This document shows, one piece after another, positions 22,930 to 30,388 of a stretch of DNA of 36,643 bases. Numbering within the stretch: position 1 is the stretch's first letter; the number at the start of each line of letters is the position of its first letter. The notes beneath the pieces are model-generated. The model was not told the origin of the DNA, searched no databases, and worked only from the letters and a program-made list of their open reading frames with translations. This stretch comes from JANNGC01 sp043758205. Lineage in GTDB: Bacteria > Verrucomicrobiota > Verrucomicrobiia > Limisphaerales > SIBH01. The DNA lies in the NCBI GenBank assembly GCA_043758205.1, contig JAYVNY010000078.1, forward strand, positions 1 to 36,643, read 5' to 3'. The position numbers and the translations under genes are program-made.

Positions 22930-23117
22930 CTTGGCGCGGATCTTCGTGTCCGCAGCGCGCCACGAACGGAGGGCGCGTGAAAAAGAATCCCGCTGGTGCG
23001 CCGGTTTACTCGGTGCCTGAAAGTGTGGATGAGCGGCGGCGGCATCAAGCACGCCGCCCCCATGCGGCAACACGTCATCATTTCAAATCCTCGACCTCGC
23101 GAGTTCTAAGAACGACG

Positions 23118-23164
23118 AGGCTGGAAAGCCTCGTAACCTGCCGACTGGAAAGTCGGCGTTACGT
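23118..23164. repeat. Partial second copy of the 83-bp palindromic element
   Basis: ACGAGGCTGGAAAGCCTCGT and CCGACTGGAAAGTCGG hairpins match the two inner hairpins of 14630-14712, with the same linker AACCTGCCGAC and the same ending TCGGCGTTACGTC (there CTACGTC). The right edge meets the TGA stop (23166-23164) of the ABM-fold gene. The left outer arm seen in the first copy is missing. Confidence 0.85.
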
Positions 23165-23445
23165 CACAGCGTTCCCGCTTCGATTTGTTCCAAGTAAAGA
23201 AACTCCGGGGCCTTTACGCCCGCCTCGCGGCGGATTTGCACCAGCTTCGGCGATTCAAAAAAAGCCCGCGCCGCGTCGAGCGACGTCCACGCCGAGAAAT
23301 GCACAATCTTGTTCGCGTCGTGCTGGTGCTTGAGCACTTGATACGTCCGCTCGCCCGCCTCGCGCCGCATACTCGCCGCCGCGTCGAAGACATTTTTCCA
23401 CGCCGGGTAGTCGGCGACTTCGTGAACGATGAGGACGTGGGGCAT
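23164..23445 (-). CDS. Small ABM-fold (antibiotic biosynthesis monooxygenase-like) protein
   Basis: A 93-residue ferredoxin-like alpha+beta barrel protein. MPHVLIVHEVADYPAWKNVF, then RTYQVLKHQHDANKIVHFSA and WTSLDAARAFFESPKL, follow the layout of ABM/Dabb-type dimeric alpha-beta barrels. No cofactor motif allows a specific function. Its TGA lies at the very edge of a palindromic repeat, so the last codons may have been set by that insertion. It is 27 bp downstream of the DUF5069 gene on the same strand and probably co-transcribed. Confidence 0.8.
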   Translation of the reverse strand: MPHVLIVHEVADYPAWKNVFDAAASMRREAGERTYQVLKHQHDANKIVHFSAWTSLDAARAFFESPKLVQIRREAGVKAPEFLYLEQIEAGTL

Positions 23446-23472
23446 GAGTCGAGTTTGTTTGCGCCGCCGTTC

Positions 23473-24057
23473 TCAGCACTTGACCCGTCCGCCCGGCAGA
23501 ATCTGACAAACTACGGGCGGCAGGTTCGCTGGCTTGTCCGCCGCGGCCTGGCGCACGTAGTCCACGATGCGCTGATGATCACTGCCTGCGGCCCAGACTT
23601 CGCGGAGAAAATCAGCGGGCTGGACGTTGTGCTCGCGGAGAAAGGCGCGGTCGCCGCCGCAGCAGTACATGAGTTCGGGCGGCATCTCGCCACGGAGCTT
23701 GGCTTTCGCCTTCTCGATGATGCGCGGGAGCCACTCGATGCCGGCCAGTTCCGCGCTCTTCGCGGGCAGGGCTTCCATGTCAATGAGGTGCGGGCTGTGT
23801 TTTCCTTTTTGCACGACGAGGAAATAGTCGCGGCGCGCGGCGGTGACGAGCAGCGCCGTCTCCGCGCCGGGTTCGCCGCCTTGGCAGGTGTCCTCCACGA
23901 AATCAAAAATCTCCTGCGCTGTCGCCCCGATGGATTGCAAGAACTCGCGCGCGGAAGGATTAAACATGGAATCCGCATCACGCTTGCCGGAGCGATACGC
24001 ATCAAGCGCGTCTGCGAAGTGGTCGCCGAAAGTCTTGGCCCAGTTGTAATTGTCCAT
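23473..24057 (-). CDS. DUF5069-family protein
   Basis: A 194-residue protein of unknown function. DNYNWAKTFGDHFADALDAY, then SIGATAQEIFDFVED, AETALLVTAARRDYFLVVQ, IEWLPRIIEKAKAKLRGEMP and MYCCGGDRAFLREHNV resemble the DUF5069 family that I know mainly from Verrucomicrobiota and Planctomycetota. ATG 24057 is preferred because the family begins near D-x-Y-x-W; an in-frame ATG at 24168 would run into the divergent pseudopilin start. No signal peptide is seen, so it is probably cytoplasmic. The CCGG and terminal VC...VKC cysteines are notable but do not form a recognised metal site. Confidence 0.78.
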   Translation of the reverse strand: MDNYNWAKTFGDHFADALDAYRSGKRDADSMFNPSAREFLQSIGATAQEIFDFVEDTCQGGEPGAETALLVTAARRDYFLVVQKGKHSPHLIDMEALPAKSAELAGIEWLPRIIEKAKAKLRGEMPPELMYCCGGDRAFLREHNVQPADFLREVWAAGSDHQRIVDYVRQAAADKPANLPPVVCQILPGGRVKC

Positions 24058-24166
24058 GCGCGCAACAGACCACAAGTCGCGGAGAAAATCCAAACCCCAG
24101 ATTTCCCAGCAGGCGTTGCTCCAAAATTCCATCGCCCCCGCGCGGACTTTTGCCGAAGCTCGCGCC

Positions 24167-24934
24167 ATGCACCGTCAGCGCGGATTCACCTTGGTGGAAT
24201 TGCTTGTGGTCATCGCCATCATCGCGGTGCTGGCGGCGCTGCTGCTGCCCGCGCTGGGACTGGCGAAGGGGCGCGCGCAACGGACGGCCTGCGCGAACAA
24301 TCTCCGGCAGCTGGGTCTCGCCTGGTTTCTCTACGCGGGCGAGAACGATGATTTTCTCTGCAACAACCACGGCATCAACGAGACGCTGCTCCGGCGCGAG
24401 AACTGGGTGAACAACCTCCAGGACCTGCTCACCGCCGACGGCAACACCAACGCCGCGCTCGTGACCGGTGGACAGCTCGCGCCGTTTCTCGGCCGCTCCG
24501 TCGCCGTCTTCAAATGTCCCTCCGACAAATCCGTCGCCGAAAACGGTCGCCGTCTGCGGAGCTACTCTATGAACTCGCTCGCCGGTGATCCGGGCGAGCT
24601 GACCAACCGCTTCAATCCGTTGCTCACGCAATTTTTCCGCCTCGACGACATCCCAGACCCCTCGCGCATCTACGTTTTCCTCGACGAGAATCCTGACACG
24701 ATCAACGACGGCTTTTTCATGAACCGCTGGGAAAATTACGTTTGGGGCAATCTGCCGGGCAGCGACCACAACGGCGGCGCGAACCTGTCCTTCGCCGACG
24801 GGCATGTGGAGCATCATCGCTGGGCGCTGGCCGAGACGCGGCGCGTGCTCGGCTCCGGCAGTGGCACTTTTCCCGCGTCCGCGCCGACGGATTTCGACTG
24901 GTTGAAAGAGCGGAGCAGCGTGCGGAGAAATTAG
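24167..24934 (+). CDS. Pseudopilin-like protein (H-X9-DG type)
   Basis: A 255-residue protein with a very short leader MHRQRG before FTLVELLVVIAIIAVLAALL, then LPALGLAKGRAQRTACANNL and RQLGLAWFLYAGENDD. The C-terminal HNGGANLSFADGH is a textbook H-x9-DG motif of the stand-alone pseudopilins abundant in Verrucomicrobiota. ATG 24167 is used because it directly precedes the cleavage motif; an upstream ATG at 24050 would overlap the divergent DUF5069 gene. It is monocistronic and convergent with glcF, with only 26 bp between the stops and no clear terminator. A surface or export role is likely; the specific function is unknown. Confidence 0.9.
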   Translation: MHRQRGFTLVELLVVIAIIAVLAALLLPALGLAKGRAQRTACANNLRQLGLAWFLYAGENDDFLCNNHGINETLLRRENWVNNLQDLLTADGNTNAALVTGGQLAPFLGRSVAVFKCPSDKSVAENGRRLRSYSMNSLAGDPGELTNRFNPLLTQFFRLDDIPDPSRIYVFLDENPDTINDGFFMNRWENYVWGNLPGSDHNGGANLSFADGHVEHHRWALAETRRVLGSGSGTFPASAPTDFDWLKERSSVRRN

Positions 24935-24960
24935 GAGCCTGGCTCCGCTGCGACGGACCG

Positions 24961-26301
24961 TCAGTGGACGGGATGGTCCGCCGCTCCGGCTGATTCTTCC
25001 CGCAGAAAATCCGCGATGTGCCGCACGGTCACATGCTCCGCGCCCGCCTTTTTCAACCCGGCCCGAATCTGCATCATGCAGCCAGGATTCGTGGTGATGA
25101 CGACCTGCGCGCCGGTCTGAAGAATGTTTTCAACCTTCCGTCGCTGAAGTCGTTCGGCCATTTCCGGTTCGGTCAGGTTGTAACTCCCCGCGCTGCCGCA
25201 ACAGACTTCGGACTCCGGCAACTCGACAAAGTTTTTCCCGACGACCGCCTTGATGAGTTCGCGCGGTTGCTTCGTGATGCGCTGGGCGTGGCACAGGTGG
25301 CAGGCGTCGTGATACGTGACGACCTTGGACTGTGAACTGTGGACTGTGGACTTGGGCAAGACTTCGGTCAGGTCTTTCACCTTCGCGCTGAAGGCCCGCC
25401 CGCGCGCCGCCCACGCCGGATCATCTTTCAACAAGTGGCCGTATTCCTTGAGCGTCGAGCCGCAGCCCGCCGCGTTGATGATGATGGCGTCGAGGTCTTG
25501 CGGCTCGAAGGCGGCGATGTTGCGGCGGGCGCAGGCGCGAGCCTCGTCGAGATTGCCACCGTGGGCGTAGAGCGCCCCGCAGCAACCTTGCGCGCGCGGC
25601 GTGATCACATCGCAGCCGGACTGGGTGAGTAACTGGACGCTCGCCTCATTGGTCTCACCGAAAAGGACGTTCATCACACAGCCGCGAATGAATCCGAAGC
25701 GTAGTGGGGCAGCCGTCCCGGCTGTCGAACGTGCAGGCGAGACGCCCACAGGACTGGTGGCAGCCGGGGCGGCGGTCCCACTTATTTCACAGCGCGCGGG
25801 CGAGAACTCTGCCCAACGTCCTTCGCGAGCCTCGTGCGGCACCAGCGCCAGCGCCTCGCGGGCGAACTTCGGCAGCCAGCGCTCCAGGCCGAGCGCGCGA
25901 ATCACGCGCACCGGTGCGAGGGCCAATTTCATCCGCGTGGAGAATGGGAAAATTTTTTCGATGGCGAAACGGCGCATGAAGGTCTGCCCGACGGAACGCC
26001 GGTGATGCTTCTCGATATGCTCACGAGTGCCTTCCAGCAGTTCGCCGTACTGCACGCCGCTCGGGCACGCGACTTCGCACGCGCGGCAGCCGAGGCAGAG
26101 GTCGATGTGCCGCACCGCGTCCTCGCTCAACGGCGCGCGGCCTGACTGGATCGCGCGCATCAGGTAGATGCGCCCGCGCGGCGAGTCGTTCTCGTTGCCC
26201 GTTTCGAGATAGGTCGGGCACGACGACAGGCACAGCCCGCAATGCACGCAGGCGAGAGATTTTTTCTCGTCGAGAAATGGATGGGTGGCCGCGGCGCTCA
26301 C
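24961..26301 (-). CDS. glcF: Glycolate oxidase iron-sulfur subunit-like protein
   Basis: A 446-residue protein with two [4Fe-4S] ferredoxin motifs, CVHCGLCLSSCP and CLGCRACEVACP, then two CCG domains: GCVMN...GCCGALYAHGG and YHDACHLCHAQR...VCCGSAGSYN. This is the GlcF arrangement that passes electrons from the flavin subunits to the membrane pool. GTG at 26301 is chosen because it overlaps the glcE stop (GTGA); the frame stays open upstream to 26523. Two in-frame repeats enlarge it: residues about 174-199 from a palindromic element (25705-25780) and residues about 317-326 from a heptamer array. Both lie next to conserved segments (before FGFIRGCVM and before VVTYHDACH) without altering them. 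Confidence 0.92.
   Translation of the reverse strand: MSAAATHPFLDEKKSLACVHCGLCLSSCPTYLETGNENDSPRGRIYLMRAIQSGRAPLSEDAVRHIDLCLGCRACEVACPSGVQYGELLEGTREHIEKHHRRSVGQTFMRRFAIEKIFPFSTRMKLALAPVRVIRALGLERWLPKFAREALALVPHEAREGRWAEFSPARCEISGTAAPAATSPVGVSPARSTAGTAAPLRFGFIRGCVMNVLFGETNEASVQLLTQSGCDVITPRAQGCCGALYAHGGNLDEARACARRNIAAFEPQDLDAIIINAAGCGSTLKEYGHLLKDDPAWAARGRAFSAKVKDLTEVLPKSTVHSSQSKVVTYHDACHLCHAQRITKQPRELIKAVVGKNFVELPESEVCCGSAGSYNLTEPEMAERLQRRKVENILQTGAQVVITTNPGCMMQIRAGLKKAGAEHVTVRHIADFLREESAGAADHPVH
25323..25355. repeat. 7-bp repeat array inside glcF
   Basis: On the coding strand the units read TCCACAG TCCACAG TTCACAG TCCAAGG. The array stays in frame and encodes STVHSSQSK immediately before the conserved YHDACH segment of GlcF. 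Confidence 0.8.
25705..25780. repeat. 76-bp palindromic element inserted in frame within glcF
   Basis: The arms TGGGGCAGCCGTCCCGGCTG (25705-25724) and CAGCCGGGGCGGCGGTCCCA (25761-25780) are inverted copies matching at 17 of 20 positions. The element is read through and adds an Ala/Thr/Pro-rich stretch (GTAAPAATSPVGVSPARSTA) before the conserved FGFIRGCVM. Confidence 0.85.
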
Positions 26302-27185
26302 GAGGGGAACTCCGGCAGAAGATTTTTCGGATCGTAAGCGGCTTTGACGCATCGCATCAATTCCACCGGCATCGTCGCTGCCGGCCCGACGTTCGGGCCG
26401 CGATAATAAATTGTCCCGTTGCCCGCGCGCGCGACGAAGGGACGATCGCCGAGCATCGTGATGGCTTCGGGCAGGCGGGAGGGGAGGACGGAGAGCCGAT
26501 GCGCGGGTGCGGCCTCGTTCCAAAAATTCGCCTCATGCGCGAGCGCCGCTTCCGTGTCAAAGCCCAGCTTCGCAGCGAGCGCGAGTTGCCATTCGACTTC
26601 CTCCCGCGTACCCGCGAAGCCGAGCACGAGATCAATCGGAGCGCGGACCGCCGAGTCCGCGTGTTCGGCCATGTCCGCGCTCCGTTGCGCGTCCACGATC
26701 ACCGGCGTGAGTTCGGAACTCAGCACCGCGCGCAACGAGTCCCTCATTTCCTCCAGTGATTCAAAAGCTCGGCCGACGATTCGCTCCACCTCCGGCAAAG
26801 GCCGCAACTTGAACGTCGCTTCCACAATCGCTCCGAGACTCCCGCGCGCGCCGATAAACAACTTCGCTAAGTCATACCCCGCGACATTCTTCACCACCTT
26901 GCCGCCGGACTTGATCACGCGCCCGTCGGCCAGCGCGACCTTCATCCCGATGAGATGCTCGCGAATGGTGCCGTAGCCGAAGCGGCGCGGCCCGCTCAAA
27001 TCCCGCGCGAGCAAATCATGGATGGAAAGTCCGTCCGCGTTCGGCGGATCGATGGGCAGCCACTGACGGTGCTTGGCGAGTTCCTGTTGCAGCGTGCCCA
27101 GCGTCAGGCCGGTCTCGACCGTCACGGTCATGTCGGCGGGCGTCAGTTCTAGGATTCGGCCGCGCGAACTGAGATCGGTGGGCAT
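26298..27185 (-). CDS. glcE: Glycolate oxidase FAD subunit-like protein, short at the N-terminus
   Basis: A 295-residue FAD-binding (VAO-type) protein. Segments ELTPADMTVTVETGLTLGTL, LPIDPPNADGLSIHD, LSGPRRFGYGTIREHLIGM and GGKVVKNVAGYDLAKLFIGA match GlcE. Compared with E. coli GlcE (about 350 residues) it lacks roughly the first 35-40 residues, including the P-R-G-x-G-T/S-like loop that contacts the FAD pyrophosphate. The start ATG (27185) is 14 bp after the stop of a Uma2 gene that separates it from glcD, so an insertion or replacement probably removed the original 5' end. It may be impaired or may work with GlcD's intact FAD domain. The stop overlaps the glcF start (GTGA). Confidence 0.85.
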   Translation of the reverse strand: MPTDLSSRGRILELTPADMTVTVETGLTLGTLQQELAKHRQWLPIDPPNADGLSIHDLLARDLSGPRRFGYGTIREHLIGMKVALADGRVIKSGGKVVKNVAGYDLAKLFIGARGSLGAIVEATFKLRPLPEVERIVGRAFESLEEMRDSLRAVLSSELTPVIVDAQRSADMAEHADSAVRAPIDLVLGFAGTREEVEWQLALAAKLGFDTEAALAHEANFWNEAAPAHRLSVLPSRLPEAITMLGDRPFVARAGNGTIYYRGPNVGPAATMPVELMRCVKAAYDPKNLLPEFPS

Positions 27186-27198
27186 GGCCCGGAGGGAA

Positions 27199-27669
27199 TT
27201 AGGAGAAGACTGCTGCGAGGTCGGCCGTGAGTCCCGTCACCGGGTCGGTCGCGACGCCGGTGTTCAGGACGATCTCGCGGTCGTCGGACGTGAGGATTTG
27301 GATGCTGTGCATGGGCGGCGAAACGATCCAGCAGCTCTTCACACCGTGCGCGAAGTAGGCGTCCACCTTGTCCATGACTTCCTGCGTGCCTTGTTGGGGC
27401 GCGAAAATTTCCACCACGAGCAGCGGCGGGTCCGAGCGGCGGGAAACGTCCCGGCGCAAATCGAGCGGCGTGCGCGGGTAAACGCTGAGGTCGGGGGTGA
27501 AGGACTTGCCGCCGATGTCGAGGGTCAGTTCGCTGACGACACGGAACTGGCGCTGGCGCAAGAACTCCGCGCCGAGATTCATTTGAATGGAGCCGTGGTT
27601 CAGGCTTGGCATGGGTTTGCCCCTTTCTTCTTCGTAACTGAGTGGTTTGATGACGGTCTCAACGCTCAT
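27199..27669 (-). CDS. Uma2-family (DUF820) PD-(D/E)xK nuclease-like protein
   Basis: A 156-residue protein of the Uma2 family. SYEEERGKPMPSLNHGSIQM is the usual N-terminal portion, and FTPDLSVYP with LLVVEIFAPQQ supplies the PD...E-x-x core of the restriction-endonuclease-like fold; the third catalytic Lys position is not obvious. AYFAHGVKSCWIVSPPMHSI is the conserved distal strand-helix. Starts at 27669 (MSVETVIK) or 27705 are possible. It is lodged between glcD and glcE, genes that normally abut. Uma2 genes are multi-copy and mobile in cyanobacteria, Planctomycetota and Verrucomicrobiota, so a recent arrival is plausible. Its biological role is unclear. Confidence 0.82.
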   Translation of the reverse strand: MSVETVIKPLSYEEERGKPMPSLNHGSIQMNLGAEFLRQRQFRVVSELTLDIGGKSFTPDLSVYPRTPLDLRRDVSRRSDPPLLVVEIFAPQQGTQEVMDKVDAYFAHGVKSCWIVSPPMHSIQILTSDDREIVLNTGVATDPVTGLTADLAAVFS

Positions 27670-27739
27670 GGGCGTAAGTTCTACTTCAGATCGGCGGGAC
27701 GTCATAGGCAAAACTCGGCGTGGTCGCTGGTGAATCTCC

Positions 27740-29191
27740 TCATGCCGCCGCCTGTTTCCGCATTTGAAAATCTCCGCAGCGTTTCGAGCCGGGGAACATC
27801 TTGTGCGGGTTGCAACGGTGCTCCGGATCAAAAACTTTTCGCAGCGCCTTCATGGCGTCGAGGTCGTCCGGCGTGAACTGCTTGGCCATGAAATCCATCT
27901 TCTGCACGCCGATGCCGTGCTCGCCGCTCACGCTGCCGCCGAGGTCGAGGCACATCTCCAGAATCGCGTGGCCCGCCGCCAGCGCGCGTTCCACCTCGCT
28001 GGGATCGCGCTCATCGTAAAGCACGAGCGGATGAATGTTCCCGTCGCCCGCGTGAAAAACATTCGCGATGCGCAGTTGATACTTCGCGCTCGTCGCGGCC
28101 ACGAAGCGCATCACCTCCGGCAGCTTCGAGCGCGGCACTACGCCGTCTTCGGTGAGGTAATTCGGACTCAGCCGCCCGATGGCGCCGAACGCGCGCTTGC
28201 GACATTTCCAGAGCAGCGCGCGTTCTTCGTCCGTCTGCGCCAGCCGCACTTCGCGCGCGCGATTCGCGCGGCAAATTTCCATCACGCGCTCCGCCTGCTG
28301 ATCCAATCCCGCCGCCAGTCCGTCCAGTTCCACAATGAGCACCGCGCCCGCGTCGAGCGGGAAACCGAATTGATACGCCGCCTCCACGGCGCGCGTGATC
28401 AACTGGTCCATCATCTCCAGCGCGCCCGGCACGATGCCCGCCGCGATGATGTCGCTCACCGTCTGGCTCGCGTCGTCCACGCTCTCGAACACGCCCAGCA
28501 TCGTCTTGAAGGCTTGAGGCGCGCGCACGAGGCGCACCAGCACGCGCGTCACCACGCCGAACATTCCCTCACTGCCGATGACCACGCCGCGCAAGTCATA
28601 CCCGTCCACGTCCTCGCCACCGTCCGGCGGAGTGCCGAGCCACACCACTTCGCCATCGGGCAAGACCAGTTCGAGACCGAGAACGTGGTTCGTGGTCACG
28701 CCGTACTTCAAGGTGTGCGGCCCGCCGGAATTCGTCGCCACGTTTCCGCCGATGGTGCAGGCGGACTGGCTGGAAGGATCGGGCGCGTAATAAAGTCCGC
28801 GACTCTTCACCGCATTCGTAATCCACGCATTCACGCAACCAGCTTCGACCAGCGCGCGACGGTTCTCGAAGTCCACGCTCAATACCCGATTCATCCGCGT
28901 GAGCGCGATCATCACGCCGCCTTCTACCGGCAGCACGCCGCCGCTCAGGCTCGTGCCCGCGCCGCGCGGAATGATGGGAATCTTTTCGCGCGCACACAGT
29001 TTCACCACGGCGGCGACCTCCTCGGTGGTGCGTGGCAACACCACGGCGTCGGGCAGTTTCTTCTCCATCGTGAACGCGTCGCATTCGTACACGAGCAGTT
29101 CATCCGCGCGCGCAATGACGCCGTCCGCGCCGACGAGGCGGCGCAAATCCGCGAGAAAATGCGTGGAGAATTCGCGAGCAACGGGTGACAC
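27740..29191 (-). CDS. glcD: Glycolate oxidase FAD subunit-like protein
   Basis: A 483-residue FAD-linked oxidase of the GlcD / D-lactate dehydrogenase family oxidising a 2-hydroxy acid such as glycolate. The FAD-binding domain shows IPIIPRGAGTSLSGGVLPVE, CTIGGNVATNSGG and GYDLRGVVIGSEGMFGVVT. The C-terminal domain has NVFHAGDGNIHPLVLYD and GSVSGEHGIGVQKMDFM. GTG 29191 (VSPVAREFSTHFLADLRRLV) is chosen; the upstream open extension to 29326 lacks family similarity and is GC-rich filler. It lies 119 bp downstream of hemB and is the first gene of a glcD-Uma2-glcE-glcF series. The final codons KQAAA end in an ATGA context that once may have started glcE. Confidence 0.94.
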   Translation of the reverse strand: MSPVAREFSTHFLADLRRLVGADGVIARADELLVYECDAFTMEKKLPDAVVLPRTTEEVAAVVKLCAREKIPIIPRGAGTSLSGGVLPVEGGVMIALTRMNRVLSVDFENRRALVEAGCVNAWITNAVKSRGLYYAPDPSSQSACTIGGNVATNSGGPHTLKYGVTTNHVLGLELVLPDGEVVWLGTPPDGGEDVDGYDLRGVVIGSEGMFGVVTRVLVRLVRAPQAFKTMLGVFESVDDASQTVSDIIAAGIVPGALEMMDQLITRAVEAAYQFGFPLDAGAVLIVELDGLAAGLDQQAERVMEICRANRAREVRLAQTDEERALLWKCRKRAFGAIGRLSPNYLTEDGVVPRSKLPEVMRFVAATSAKYQLRIANVFHAGDGNIHPLVLYDERDPSEVERALAAGHAILEMCLDLGGSVSGEHGIGVQKMDFMAKQFTPDDLDAMKALRKVFDPEHRCNPHKMFPGSKRCGDFQMRKQAAA

Positions 29192-29310
29192 GCCCGCGAA
29201 GCTAACCAGTGCGTGGGAGAAAATGAAGCTCCAGAACGATGGCCCGATTCTCGTGGGCGCCGGCTGCGAATGGACAGAGAGGGCGGGGGATGATGACGAA
29301 CGCGCTCCGC

Positions 29311-30315
29311 TCACTCGCGCAACCACCGCGCCACGTCCTTCGCCGCGTAAGTAATCAAGATGTCCGCGCCCGCGCGGCGCATGGCGAGCAGGCTCTCCAT
29401 CGTCACCGCCCGTTCGTCAATCCAGCCATGCTGCGCCGCCGCTTTGATCATCGAGTATTCGCCGCTGACCGAATACGCAGCGGTGGGATAACCGAATTCC
29501 GTTTTCACGCGGTGGAGGATGTCGAGATACGCGAGCGCGGGTTTCACCATCACGATGTCCGCGCCTTCCGCGAGATCGAGGGCGACTTCGCGCAACGCCT
29601 CGTTCGCGTTCGCGGCGTCCATTTGATAGCTGCGCCGGTCGCCAAACTGCGGCGTGGATTCCGCCGCCTCGCGGAACGGTCCGTAAAACGCGGAAGCAAA
29701 CTTCGCGGCGTAACTCATGATGGGCGTCTCGCTGAAACCTTGCTTGTCGAGCCGCTCGCGAATGGCCCGCACGCGTCCGTCCATCATGTCGCTCGGCGCG
29801 ATGAGGTCCGCGCCCGCCGCGGCGTGGCTGGCCGCGGTGCGGGCGAGCAGTTCGAGTGTGGGATCATTTTGCACACGCCCGGATTTGTCGGCGGCGTGAA
29901 TGAGACCGCAGTGGCCGTGCGACATGTATTCGCACAGGCACACGTCGGTGATGACGAGCAGTTGCGGCAGCGCCTTCTTCAATTCCCGCACCGCACGCTG
30001 CACGATGCCGTGGGCCGCGTAGGCGCCGCTGGCCTTGGCGTCTTTCTTCTCGGGGATGCCGAAGAGCAGCACGGCCGGCACGCCGAGTTCATGCGCGCGC
30101 TGCGCGTCGAGCACCAGTTCATCCACGGAAAGTTGGAAGACGCCCGGCATGGCGTTCACGGCGCGGCGCACTTTTTTCCCCGGCACGGCGAAGAGCGGCA
30201 GCACGAGTTGTTCGACGCTGAGGCGCGTCTCGGCCACAAGCCGCCGCAAGGCGGGCGACTGCCGCAGGCGGCGCGGGCGATACGCGGGGAACGGGCTGAA
30301 CGGCGATGAATTCAT
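29311..30315 (-). CDS. hemB: Porphobilinogen synthase (delta-aminolevulinic acid dehydratase)
   Basis: A 334-residue enzyme condensing two 5-aminolevulinates in tetrapyrrole synthesis. The N-terminal RPRRLRQSPALRRLVAET and LVLPLFAVPGKK are typical. The metal-site cysteines are in DVCLCEYMSHGHCG, giving a zinc-type site. The Schiff-base lysines fall in SYAAKFASAFYGPFREA and MVKPALAYLDI, and the signature SDMMDGRVRAIRERLD is present. ATG 30315 gives a standard length. It diverges from the DUF4230 gene; the 73-bp gap contains the 19-bp repeat 30346-30364. Confidence 0.97.
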   Translation of the reverse strand: MNSSPFSPFPAYRPRRLRQSPALRRLVAETRLSVEQLVLPLFAVPGKKVRRAVNAMPGVFQLSVDELVLDAQRAHELGVPAVLLFGIPEKKDAKASGAYAAHGIVQRAVRELKKALPQLLVITDVCLCEYMSHGHCGLIHAADKSGRVQNDPTLELLARTAASHAAAGADLIAPSDMMDGRVRAIRERLDKQGFSETPIMSYAAKFASAFYGPFREAAESTPQFGDRRSYQMDAANANEALREVALDLAEGADIVMVKPALAYLDILHRVKTEFGYPTAAYSVSGEYSMIKAAAQHGWIDERAVTMESLLAMRRAGADILITYAAKDVARWLRE

Positions 30316-30345
30316 GCGGCGCGCACGCTAGCGGATCGGAAGCGT

Positions 30346-30364
30346 GTTGTCAGTTGTTCGTTGC
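30346..30364. repeat. 19-bp heptamer-type repeat, copy B
   Basis: An exact copy of 21281-21299 placed 30 bp upstream of hemB, in the same orientation relative to the downstream minus-strand gene. Confidence 0.85.
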
Positions 30365-30388
30365 CGGGGCGGTGCGTATTCTTCGCGC

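Noticed and set aside
24936..24948. A short GGAGCC/GGCTCC palindrome between the pseudopilin and glcF stops, as a terminator
   Set aside because: The loop is too tight and there is no T-run on either strand.
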